Positions 14,224 through 24,648 of a stretch of DNA of 64,000 bases are shown piece by piece; positions within the stretch are counted from its first letter, which is position 1, and every line of letters begins with the position of its first letter. The stretch is from Lepas anatifera (lineage: Eukaryota; Arthropoda; Thecostraca; Lepadidae). Position numbers and translations under genes: made by a program. The notes beneath the pieces were generated by a model. That model saw only the letters and a program-made list of their open reading frames with translations. It searched no databases and had not been told where the DNA came from. The DNA lies in contig JAOTON010001526.1 in NCBI GenBank assembly GCA_034440635.1, forward strand, positions 2,613,001 to 2,677,000, read 5' to 3'.

Positions 14224-15060
14224 CACACGCATTGACGAGGGTGGGTACCCGCCCCCCTCGGGTGTTTCGGAAACAGCATAAAAACAGCGCCACGTAGCGC
14301 CGCCGTACTTGGCATACCTTTTCTCTCATAATTTTTACAACTTTTGTGAAAATTTTAAGGTTAGGTCAGTTTAGGTCAGGTCACCAGCACAGGTCAAGTG
14401 ACCTGACCTCAAAAAAGTTTAAGATAGCATAAGTCGGAACAGGATGAACTTATACGATTGAAACTCATATCACATAATGGGCCTTCCAAGTTCTCTAAAA
14501 TATGTTCCGGTATTTTATATCGATGACCTAAGGTTAGGTACAAAACATGACCTCTCCTTTGGAAATGCATGGGGAAAATGGGTTGAAGTTAATGATTTAG
14601 TAACGGATGGTGATACATTTTAACGGCGTTAGATTTGTCTTGTTTTTGCGGTTCTAATGATATGCATTTTGTATAATTTGACCTTGACCTGACCTCAGTT
14701 CAGGTCAAATGCTTGATTTGACCAAGCAACGTCATATTATATATATATCATTTGATTCGGCTTGCGGCGAGGATTCATATACTTTAAGTCGTTTTTCACT
14801 ATCTTTACTTGTTCCGTTGTAATGACTGAAAACCTTGATTTACATGTTTTCCCTATCACGGCATGTTTTGACCTCTAGTGACCTTAAATGTGACCTGACA
14901 AAAATTTGGTTCAATTATTTTCGATGGAGAAGTGGATGAACTACCTAACACTTTTTACCATTTTTCGCTACCTAGCGTGGTTCTCAAGATCTTAGGGGGG
15001 GGCGAGTACCTGCCTCCCACGTCAAAGCGAAGGTGGCTCATACCCCCGTCAATGCGCGTG
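14224..15060. mobile_element. M-family MITE copy 2
   Basis: 837 bp between TTAA at 14220-14223 and 15061-15064, with termini CACACGCATTGACG and CGTCAATGCGCGTG as inverted repeats. At 14360-14410 it contains a cluster of AGGTCA half-sites, including AGGTCAAGTGACCT, a two-base-spaced inverted pair. A second AGGTCA/TGACCT cluster lies at 14680-14720. No ORF. Confidence 0.85.
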
Positions 15061-15353
15061 TTAAAATGTTATCTCCAGCAGCCTTCCACAGTGTCTGATT
15101 TTTCCCCTTTGGTACTTTAGCCCATCACTACCTGGCCGTCTGTGCGGATCGCCCTCCTCATATTTCTTCGAATGATTCTAGGCTGATTTGAATGAGGAAC
15201 GCGTCGCTTTTCATACATTTTAGCGGGTTAACTGAACAACTTATAACATTATAATTTTTATATAATTTGTATAGATAAAAACTTGTATCAGGGCAGGTTA
15301 GGTTAGAGTTATGGCGACATTTTAAAATTCCTGTAATACGATTTTGTTTTTAA

Positions 15354-16193
15354 CACCCGCGTTGACGGGGTCGGGACCCACCCCCTCAGGTTTTTCAGAG
15401 ATAACATAAAAACGACGGCGCGTAGGGACGCTGTACTTAGTATACATTTTCTCTCATCACTTTTACAACTTTTGTCAACATTTTAGGGTCAGGTCATTTC
15501 AGGTCAGGTCACCAGTACAGGTCAAGTGACCTGACCTAAAAAAAGTTCAAGATAGCATAAGTCGGAACAGGGTGAACTTATCCGATTGAAACTCATATCA
15601 CACAATGGGCCCACCGAGTTCTCTAACATATGCTCCGGTATTTTTGATATTGATGATTTAAGGTCAGGTACGAACCATGACCTCTCCATTGGAAATATAT
15701 GACAAAAATGGTTTTAACTTAATAACTTAGTGACGGATGGTGATAGAGCGTTTATTTTAGCTGCACTAGACTTGCCTTGTCTCTGTTGTTCTAATGATAT
15801 GCATTTTATCTAATTTAACCTTGACCTGACCTCAGGTCAAGTCAAATCCTTGATTTGACCTAGCAAGGTTATATTATGTATCATTCGATTCGGCTTTCTG
15901 CGAGGATTAATACACTTCCTGTTGTTTTGCATTATCTTTACTTGTTCAGATGTAATGGCCAAAAACCTTTATTTACGTGTTATCCCTTTGACGGCATGTT
16001 TTGACCTCTAGTGACCTTGAATGTGACCTGACAAAAATGGTTCAAATATTTTCGATTGAGAAGTGAATGGGCTACCCAACGCCGTTTACTGTTTTTCGCT
16101 ACCTACCGTGGTTCTCGAGATCTTAGGGGATGGTGTGTACCCGCCACCCCCCGTCAAAGCGAAGGTGGCTCAGACCCCCGTTAATGCGCGTTT
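15354..16193. mobile_element. M-family MITE copy 3
   Basis: 840 bp, same orientation and internal order as copy 2, 290 bp downstream of it. The left terminus CACCCGCGTTGACGGGG follows TTAA (15350-15353); the right terminus CCCGTTAATGCGCG is decayed before TTAA (16194-16197). The AGGTCA cluster is at 15485-15540, again with AGGTCAAGTGACCT. Confidence 0.8.
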
Positions 16194-16197
16194 TTAA

Positions 16198-17085
16198 AGT
16201 AGACCGACAAAACCAGCACAGAAACTCGGCACCTGGAAAGCTAGATCAAAATTGTAGAATGTATTGAAGACTTTTAGAAAGGAGAGTTTCTAGTATGCCA
16301 ACCATTTGGGGGTAAGTCAATAACCAGCAGCGTTGGGTACGGCTACTTTTTACGCCAGACTTTTTTAAAGCTGGCGCACAGGGGCGGAAAAACCAACAAA
16401 CTGCCAACCAGGCATTGCAATTGACCTTGGCTGCTGAAAATATTCAGTGCAACAGAAACCGACTACGAAATCGGAGCTCTAGTGCTTGCACTGTAAATTT
16501 ACACTACCATGCTTGAAAAATGTCAATATACTGTAGAAGATAACGTGAACGGCGGACATCAAACGGGAGAGAACAAACATTTCTTTTGCACGCTTGCGAT
16601 GAATATCACAGCCAATCATTAAAAATGCATGGGGACTGCATACCAACGATATCCTCGACGCCTTCCGACAGAATATGCGAGTACCCCCACATCACCTGTC
16701 GGCTTTGTCTTCCTTATCAAAAACTGTACTTGTCACGCACTGGATATGAGTGCGTGGCATGATATTGAAATCGACTTTGACGGTGGGCCGGCAGAGAATG
16801 TGTGGGGTGGAGTTTTATAGTCTTGGGTTGGTGTGGAACATCGTAAATTTGAACAATTTTTGTTGAAAAATTTCATAGTCGAAAAGGAAAGAACAGCCCA
16901 CCACCGACAGCGAGACTTTGGCTGGTTTCAACTAGTGGATGTTTCAAAAGTCTAACCGGGATGTAGGGGAACATTTTTTAAGCGGTGCCACTGGAGTAGT
17001 TGATGGAGCGATCAGAGAGTCGAACAAATATTTTTGAAACAAATTCTCTCCTCGTTACGCCAAGCTTCGATTTTGGAATAGAAGT
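16198..17085. other. Intergenic, no gene seen
   Basis: No recognisable domain or repeat structure. Confidence 0.4.
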
Positions 17086-17092
17086 CTAAGTC

Positions 17093-17425
17093 ATCAAGGG
17101 CCTTGTCTCGGAGATCCCAACCCCGCCATTTGTACGGGCAGTGCCCACGGTGAAGTCCGGGACCCACCCCCGGCAGTGTCCGGCAGTGAAGTGCCCACAG
17201 TGAAGTCCGGAATTGGAAGCTAACTTTTTAGTAGGCACAGGGACGGCCGCCCGGCTCAGGCCACCCTGTCGCCAGTCAGTCACCAGCTGAAATACGTCGG
17301 GTAAATATCGAGTGCCGGAGCGTCCCAGGGAAACTGATCCCAAGCCTTCACTAGTGCACTGCCACTGTGCGTTTTTCTGAACAGCGGTCCGGAGCCCAAT
17401 GCTCTACCAACTGGGCCGTGAACTA
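17093..17425 (-). repeat. tRNA-derived SINE, copy S1
   Basis: Minus-strand SINE. The tRNA-like head is at the right (box A-like CCCAGTTGG near 17405-17417; box B-like GGATCAGTTTCCC near 17330-17345), followed by the same body as copy S3. It contains a local duplication of GTGCCCAC.GTGAAGTCCGG (17138-17212). Confidence 0.7.
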
Positions 17426-17429
17426 CAGC

Positions 17430-18447
17430 GAGTGACAGACAGATCCAGGATTTCCAAAAAAGGCACTTTGGTCAAGTGGTGTCATTTTGGTTCAGAATGG
17501 GCGCCATTTGGACAAGGAGCTCGACATTTTAAGGTGTGATTTACCAGCGGGACGCCAAATTGCATCGTGGGGTGCATTAGCGAATCCAGGAGCAGCTTTT
17601 GTTTGGAGGGGTGAAGCTAACTTTGTGGGTGACTAAATTGAACAAAAAATCGCGAAAGCAATTTTTTTTAAGAGAAAAACGCCTAATATTTGGTCCTGGG
17701 GGGGGTAAAAATTACCAAACTAGGCTCTGGAGGTGGCCACGGCCTCTTTGCCCGCCCCCTTGGAACCGCCGGTGGTAGGGCACCAGTACTTGCTTCCTGG
17801 AATGGGGGAGGGGATTGGGAAACGATTTTTAAGTGGGCATCGGGGTGCAGAACGATGGCACAAGCTGGGTCGATGAGGGAGCACGTGCCTCCTGTCTCCT
17901 CCCTCGGGTCCGTCTTTGCCCTAAACGGGTAGCAAACGATTAAACGCGTCATAAACAGAGTGTCTGTCATAGTCACCATCAATAAGTTTTGCCATTGGCA
18001 GAAAAATGTGAGGCCCAGTACATCAGCAAACTCCCGCTCACCAGAAACTTTTCTCTCTTGAATAAAAAACAATCGACTGTAAGCACGTTGTTACCTCCTT
18101 CACTTGCTTGCCTCCGCACTACACAATTTTCAAATTTATTTCCCAATTTGGAAGAAATCGCGAATGATTGGGATGGAAGGTGATAGTATCAGAGTCCCAC
18201 TGGCTCCTCCTATTCCGCCGAGCGTGACACCATCTAGTCATTTCAAGGCGCCTGCACTGCTCAGTTCACACACAGTGTCTCTACTGACCGTGAGTTCACA
18301 CATTTTCAGGGTGCTTAGGACGCTTCGTAATTGGGGCATTCGGACAGATCGACCAGGCTTGACACCACCATGTCTAGAAAAATCTGAAACTTTGTCTCGG
18401 TTATTTGGCCAGAAACACGCCTGTGAGAATCTCCCCTCGACCAACGG
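17430..18447. other. Intergenic, no gene seen
   Basis: Small ORFs on both strands (longest about 150 codons) have no recognisable domain. G-rich run near 17697-17706. Confidence 0.4.
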
Positions 18448-20017
18448 TGACCGAGTTATAGCGAGGCACTTTCGAGGTCACGTTGTAGACTCATATTTGA
18501 TGCTTCATAACTCAACAACGCATCACCTGATTAACAAGTTTTGTATATCATTGAACTCGTCTTGAATTATAGTTTATTTTGAAAAGAAAATTTCAAATTT
18601 GAAAATTTTTGACTTTTATTTGTTTTACCTTTTCCTTTTGACCTAGCTTGACCTTTTCCAGTTGAAATTGCCCTTTTAGACACCTCAAAATGTTTCTTCT
18701 AAAATATCTTTCGATAGCAAAATAAAAAATGCGTTCTTGCTATAAGTTCCGAATATTTAGACCTAGGTGGTTGTACACGGTTTTGACCATTGCGGTGTAC
18801 GCCTTATTTTAAGGCCGAAATATAGGATTGTTTTGTAATTGGTCGCTGGAAATCATACTCCATTGTCTTTACGAAATTTTAATCGTACAGTATCGAATTT
18901 ATCACATTAACACGCGCCCACCCGGGGGTGGGCAACCGCCTCCTCGGGTTTCCCGGTGTAAAAACACCTTCCGCAGCGCCCCGTACTTCATGTACCTCTA
19001 ACTCGAAATTTTGCAGCTTCTGGCAAATTTTAGGTCTGGTCATACCGGTCGACGCCAACCTAGGTCAGACCTAACCTCAACTTTGGGTGGAAACATATAA
19101 TTTGCCTATCGTGGTTAGAATCGCATACATAGTAAGATCGCCTGCAGATAATTTTCGAGGGATTTCTATCGATAACCGGGAGCAGGGCAAGGTCGGATCT
19201 TTCCATTATAAATGCATGGGGTTGGTAATTTTGATAACTTAGTAATTGTCAATTGATGGTTGTTTTTATTGTCTGTCTGACTTGACTGTTTGATTAATAT
19301 TTTTTACCATACAGACCTAAGCCTGGTCTAGGTCATAGAGGTTAATTTTGACATTTGACTAGGCAATATTATAGATACATAATCCGTTTGGGCTCACAGA
19401 GTGTTCAATGGTGCTGAACTTTTTTTCTATGGTCTCTCTGTCACCTATTATGCAAAATTTAGGTTTCCACTTAGTTCCCGTAAGAAATACTGTGACCTTG
19501 AGCAACCTCAAGGCGACACGACCAAACGATTGTATGTAACTATCGGTAATGATTAAAACTGGCTTTGGCATCACCCCAGTGACTGTGTCATTATTTATCT
19601 GGATTCTCGGATCCGTTGTTGAAATGATACCTTGTAAAAATATCATGAGGCAACCTGTTCAGCGACCAGTGAATGCGTTACATTTGGACATTTTGTAATA
19701 TATGAGCAGATTAATTACTTTTGGGAATGAAGCCTTTCGACACGTTTGTTTACATTGCATGATCCTTCAAAATGTGTGCTGCATGGATCGCTTGCATCGA
19801 TACTATTTTCTATCTCCGGAACGATGTTGTGTTCGTGGTGCCTAGGATAGTTTTTGTTTATTATTGATAAGGTGGACATTGTAAATTTTTTTAGGTGGGT
19901 TTTTTATAAGTTATTTGCCCTCGTCTCCCTCGAACAGAATCTTTATTTTAATGGTGGTTTTTTTATAATATTGCCAGTTTTGGTTTTATACATTTTGTAG
20001 TTGTTTCGTTCGATGTT

Positions 20018-20266
20018 GTCGGGGTCTCCTAGTCATCAATGGACTCTCCAGACCGACCCACCATCCGAACGAGCAACTCCCAATGAAGGGTTATTTAGAA
20101 GCCAACGTTTAACGTCCCACAGCACGGGACGGCCGCCCCGCTCGTCACCCTCACAGTCGTTGCCGCACCTTCGTCGTAAGCTTAGGCCGCGTCTGCGAAC
20201 ATAGCCTGGACATGCACTGCCACGCAGAGCGGGCCGGCCAACGCTCACCAACTGAGCTACGGGGCG
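20018..20266 (-). repeat. tRNA-derived SINE, copy S2
   Basis: Minus strand; box A TAGCTCAGTTGG (near 20248-20259). The body shares CGGGGCGGCCGTCCC, GGGACGTTAAAC and GGGAGTTGCTCGTTCGG with S3. The head is shortened between the boxes. Confidence 0.75.
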
Positions 20267-20288
20267 AGGCGTTAGGGTTGTCTTGAGT

Positions 20289-20425
20289 ATAAGGGACTTT
20301 TACGGAGACCCTGACCCCACCACCCAAACGAGCAACTCCACTAAAGTGTTAATCAGAACGTTGAAGTCCAGGCTAACGACGACCGTCTACCTCGGTCACC
20401 ACACTGAGTTGCCTGTGCCTTCATT
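20289..20425 (-). repeat. Truncated SINE, copy S4
   Basis: Only the 3' portion of the SINE body is present (AAGGGACTTTTACGGAGACC through AACGAGCAACTCC), ending inside the M-type sequence of the second inverted-repeat arm. The tRNA-like head is absent. Confidence 0.6.
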
Positions 20426-21396
20426 TCGTACCTACCACCTCCCAGTTGACCTAATTATTTTTCCAAGTTGCAAATGTTGTGTTAGAGGTGATGGTACGGT
20501 GGCGCTGCGAGGTATTTTTACTACCTGTGAGACCTGAGGAGGCCGTTGCCCACCCTCGGTGGCGCTGTTATGTGATAAATTCGGATACTTGTACGATTAA
20601 ATTTCGTAAACAATGGAGTTTTTCAGACCAATTAAAAGCAATCGCTATATTTGCGGCCTTAAACATAAGGCTGTACTACCGCAATGGTCAAAAACCGTGT
20701 ACATACCTACCTTAGGTGTAAATATTCGGAACTTATAGAGAACGTTTTTTATTTTGTATCGAAGTATTTATGAAGAAAATTTGGGTGTCTAAAGGGCAAT
20801 TTCACTGGGAAAGGTCAGCTGGTCAAAGGAAAGGTAAAACAATTAAAAGTCAAAATTTCAATTTGAAATTTTCTTTTTCAAAATAAACTATGATTAGAGA
20901 GTTCAATGATATACAAAACTTGTTAATCAGGTGATGCGTTGTTGAGTTATGAAGCATCAAAGATGAGTCCAACTGACCTCCCGAAGTGCCTCGGGCTATA
21001 ACTCGGTACGTGTCAGGCTAGATCTCCGGTGTCCCCAAACACCCCGGATACAAAGTCGATTTCGACTGTGGTGTCAATGAATATTTTGGTTTTGTCCTAA
21101 TCCCAATTGTTGGTGGGGACACTTTATTGCTGGCTGCACTTAATGCTATAAAGCTCCATTCACAGCATTTCCGCATGGCGCAAATAGCATGCAGTACAAG
21201 AAGAAAACCTAGTGCAAGAACTGAACGTCAGATGTCACTACGGCGGCCAAGTTTATGCAGTCAGTGGTGGAAAGATGGTGCATATATCTGCTGTAAGGAA
21301 ACATTTTAAGAGTTGCATTTTGACAAAAACATTTGTAACTTGTTTTTTTATAAATTTTGCCCAACTTGTTCCCAGTACGGCTGCTGGTGTCGGAGT

Positions 21397-21695
21397 CTCA
21401 CTAAAGTCCTCAAGGGACTTGTCACGGAGACCCCGACCCCACCACCCGAACGAGCAACTCCCACAATGAAGGGATAATTTAGAAGCCAAAGTTTAACGTC
21501 CCACAAAGCACAGGGACGGCCGCCCCGCTCAGGTCACCCTCTCACCAGTCGGTTGCCAGCCGACCTACGTCGGGCAAACTATTGAGCTCCGAGGCGTCTC
21601 AGGGGAACCGATCCCAAGCCTGGACATGCACTGCCACTGCATGCTTCTGAGCAGCGGGCCTGAGCCCAACGCTCTACCAACTGAGCTACCGGGGC
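21397..21695 (-). repeat. tRNA-derived SINE, copy S3 (best preserved)
   Basis: Reading on the minus strand from 21695: GCCCCGGTAGCTCAGTTGG (box A), then GGATCGGTTCCCC (box B, near 21600-21611). A non-tRNA body with GGGACGTTAAAC follows, ending near GTCTCCGTGACAAGTCCC. Box A to box B spacing is about 35 nt longer than in a mature tRNA, suggesting an intron-containing tRNA ancestor or an insertion in the head. RNA polymerase III transcription is implied by the internal boxes. The SINE family is not identified. Confidence 0.8.
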
Positions 21696-22914
21696 GGCAA
21701 GTACATTTGGGCAAGTACGTACGTGTTTGGGCAAGTACGGAGGAGGGAGGATATGATGTGTGTTGCGGTTATTGGATTAATTTTGACCCAATAACGCTCC
21801 GAACTGTACAGCCTTTGGCCTACGTTCCCTGTCGACAGCCAGTTGCATGCTGGTTCACTCGCTAGCATGGTATTTTCAGCGATTTGGCGAGACGTAGGGC
21901 TTACGACGAATCAGATTACTGCAACCATATGGAAGGTATTCCTTCAGGGTTTAAAATAAGTCAATAGGCCCTTTTACTTTGAACTTTAAAGCTGGCGGAA
22001 ATTTTATACCGGGAGCTTTGGGTGAAATTAAATATGCAGATAGTGGTTTCTCAACACGCTCTACAAAACTGTTATCTCAGTTCAAAACCCTTTATAAAAC
22101 TAGGACACTCCCTTTAAGATCTGACCCACGAATCGGAAGGATGACTCCATCACGTGGCGCCATTGAACTCCACATATTCAATGTGAAACTCGAACCCTCT
22201 GTCCTACATCATTCGAAAGCTCGTGCACAATGGCGGTCTTCGAATTAACCGGTACGAGCTTGTGAACCTTAAATGTTCCTTTTCTCGTGATTGCGTTATC
22301 CAAGCGTTTTCTGAGCTCAGAAGCTAATTTAAGTACTTTTTGTTTTCGCACATAAATTTCAAAGATGACAATAGCTTCCCTCTTGTTATAGTCTGTTAGC
22401 CATTACGATACAAAATGTAAGTTTCCATTATATTCTTATGGAAACATACCTTGGCCTCTCGAGACCCCAAAACTGACCTGACCAAAAAGTTGTACAGGCA
22501 TTTTCTGTAAATATCGAGGCAAGCAATGGAAGACTGATTTCCGTTTTCCATTCCCAGGCATGGTCGCTGAGATCATAGGGGGATGGGTACCCCCATGCCT
22601 ATAAAGGTGGCCCGGGGCCTCATACCAGCGCGAGTTAACAATCACACTGGAGGGGAGCCTCGGTGGCCCCACCTACTTTTTATAGGTGACCGGAGAACCC
22701 TTCGTGGCCAAAAAGCAATATTTAGCTAATTTTGAGAATATTCTATGGCACGTCGATCGGTCAAATAATCTTGAAAATCGGCCCCCATTTTGTAATGAAA
22801 AACTTTCAAAGTTAAACCCTTTATTTTGAGATCGCCGCAATCGCGCGGTTGCACCAGCTTGCGTGCATCAAAGATCGACTGGCAATGTTATAGCGCCATA
22901 TAAAACGAGATTAT

Positions 22915-24019
22915 TAGCTGAGCAGCATTCATATAAAAACAGTATTAATCGAGAACATGGTTATTCAATGATGCCAGCCAAAGAACTGAGACATTCCGAT
23001 GATTACAAATGGCGCCTAAATATCAAAATACATAAGTACCGCACACCATTGGTTGCGCTGGGTTCTGTTCATGGAATCAGCTGATACAATTAGTGACGCA
23101 CATGTGACATGATTTATGCTCAGCTATGCCCCTCCCAGAGGACGACAGTCCAGGAACCTGTCGCGGGAGCTACCTCAGATAACGAGTGGTACAGCCAAAT
23201 CAAAGAGTCGCACGCAGGAGGCTCACATCTCATAGTCACGGTAGCGGCTAGTGCAGCCACGACGGACGCGAGAGGAGCGGCGGGGCAGCGGTGAATCAAC
23301 GGGGGCTCCGTCCATACTGGGGGGTTAAGGCGATCCCGGCTGCTGAGGCATCAGAGGAGGCGCGGCTTGAGGGGGCACCTGCTGCAGAGGCGCCGACTGC
23401 GGGGCACGGCTTGAGGGGGCACCTGCTGCAGAACAGTATCCGGCAGAGTCTCGGGGGGGGCTGCGGTGCCCAGACTGCGCCTGTAGAAAGCCAGTTTGCC
23501 GGAAGATCCCCATAGCGGTCTTTGTAACCGTGTCATCTTCACTTGTCTCTAAATGGGGCAGTTTAGCCCGTGGCTGGCGATCAGGCGCCGGGGCCAGGCT
23601 GTGGACAGCCTTTTGGTGCATTTGGAGCAGTTGGATGCCGACAGGCCCCTCAAGAGCAGGGGTTTTATAGCCGCAGTCGGGCCGCGGGCACGGAAGCTCG
23701 GTAGATGCCATTGTGGGTAAAATTCGCGCGAGAAGCAGTACTCACGGCAGAAGAAACCTGTAGTATCTCCAAAATTATTATCGGTATTTTGTGACTGGCA
23801 TCATAGCTGAGCACCATTTATATAAAAACAGTATTAATCGAGAACATGTTTATTCAATGATGCCAATCAAAGAACTGAGACATTCCGGTGATTACAAATG
23901 GCGCCTAAACAGCAAAATACATAAGTGACGCACGCCGGACATTGGTTGCGCTGGGCTCTGTTCATGGAATTAGCTGGTACAGTTAGTGGCGCACATGTGA
24001 CATGAGTTATGCTCAGCTA
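22915..24019 (-). mobile_element. Mini LTR retroelement with gag fragment
   Basis: 1105-bp element with two direct repeats, 22915-23126 (212 bp) and 23804-24019 (216 bp), each running TAGCTGAGCA to TGCTCAGCTA. It is flanked by a perfect 5-bp target duplication ATTAT (22910-22914 and 24020-24024). Orientation is minus: the reverse complement of the right repeat carries AATAAA, and GGGAGGGGCA, a polypurine tract, lies just before the left repeat. The interior encodes only a Gag N-terminus. This is a non-autonomous, TRIM-like derivative inserted in M copy 5. The LTRs begin with TA rather than the usual TG. Confidence 0.85.
23325..23711 (-). CDS. Truncated Gag N-terminal protein of mini LTR element
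   Basis: 128-codon reading frame starting ATG at 23711, 92 nt after the 5' LTR. It opens with a C2H2-like finger (CPRPDC, then HQKAVH 21 residues on), which I recall from the N-terminus of Gag in some invertebrate Gypsy and BEL elements. The rest is Pro/Gln/Ala-rich and includes a tandem duplication of GGCTTGAGGGGGCACCTGCT (about 23363-23430). No protease, RT or integrase follows. Whether it is translated is unknown. Confidence 0.55.
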   Translation of the reverse strand: MASTELPCPRPDCGYKTPALEGPVGIQLLQMHQKAVHSLAPAPDRQPRAKLPHLETSEDDTVTKTAMGIFRQTGFLQAQSGHRSPPRDSAGYCSAAGAPSSRAPQSAPLQQVPPQAAPPLMPQQPGSP

Positions 24020-24648
24020 ATTATATGTCAAGTTCACCCCACATGAAGGTCAAGGTCACAGTTCAAGGTCATACCAGCATTCTCAAAGTCATTGGTTCGG
24101 TGCTTCCGGTCGCCTGGCGTTACCCAGTATGACGTATATTATGTTACGACGTCAGAGTTAAGATAACTCAATGCAAATGTCAAGGTAACAGTTCAAAGTA
24201 AAATGTCATGGGTAAAGGTCAATCCTCATTCCCCGTCCAACGGTTACTGTGGTGCTAGTCATGGTGTAATTATAGGGAACATGTCATAACGTGACGTCGT
24301 AGGTCAATGATCTTGAATGCCCTTAAACCCAAAAGTTATGTTTACATTTTTTGGGACGTTCTCACTATGACCTTGGTCCGTTTTTAGTGCATTCTGGACT
24401 TTTTGCGCTTAATCACGCCAATTCCGGATGAGTCCCCAGCACGGCTAATACTTGACCTCTATAACCTCGTTTTAACCTGATGAAACTGACCTAGGTCAAT
24501 TAAAATAGGTCATGATATATTTCCATAACTCTCACCCAATCCCCAACGGGAGTTTTTCTAAGCCTCTTAGTTTCCGAGAGCTCAGGGGCCTACCAGTCCC
24601 TCCTCCAGTGCGCGTAGGTGTTAGACCCCTCTCCAGTGCGGGTGTTAA

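Larger units (their letters stand above)
18448..21008. repeat. Large inverted repeat, arms 18448-19060 and 20430-21008
   Basis: The arm 18448-19060 reappears as its reverse complement at about 20430-21008, with indels and substitutions. Examples are ACCGAGTTATAG versus CTATAACTCGGT at the outer ends, and CTCCATTGT...TTACGAAAT versus ATTTCGTAAACAATGGAG. Each arm consists of about 460 bp of non-M sequence plus the left end of an M-type MITE. The roughly 1.37-kb loop holds SINE copies S2 and S4. The arrangement could be a foldback transposon or an inverted duplication of one locus. Confidence 0.7.
18911..22634. mobile_element. M-family MITE copy 4, interrupted by 2.9 kb
   Basis: Left end TTAA (18907-18910) plus CACGCGCCCACC, with the family's left half to about 19460. 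The right half resumes at about 22360, ending CCAGCGCGAG before TTAA (22635-22638). The intervening 2.9 kb holds the second inverted-repeat arm and SINEs S2-S4. The right TTAA is shared with M copy 5. Confidence 0.65.
22639..24644. mobile_element. M-family MITE copy 5, split by an LTR element
   Basis: Left terminus TTAA (22635-22638) plus CAATCACACTGGAGGGG and right terminus CCCCTCTCCAGTGCGGGTG before TTAA (24645-24648) are inverted repeats. Removing the LTR element at 22915-24019 leaves about 900 bp, close to the other copies. AGGTCA-type sites occur at 24045-24085 and 24470-24510. Confidence 0.65.

Noticed and set aside
21590..21695. Genuine tRNA gene
   Set aside because: Box spacing is too long and the sequence continues into a body shared by other copies, so it is a SINE head.
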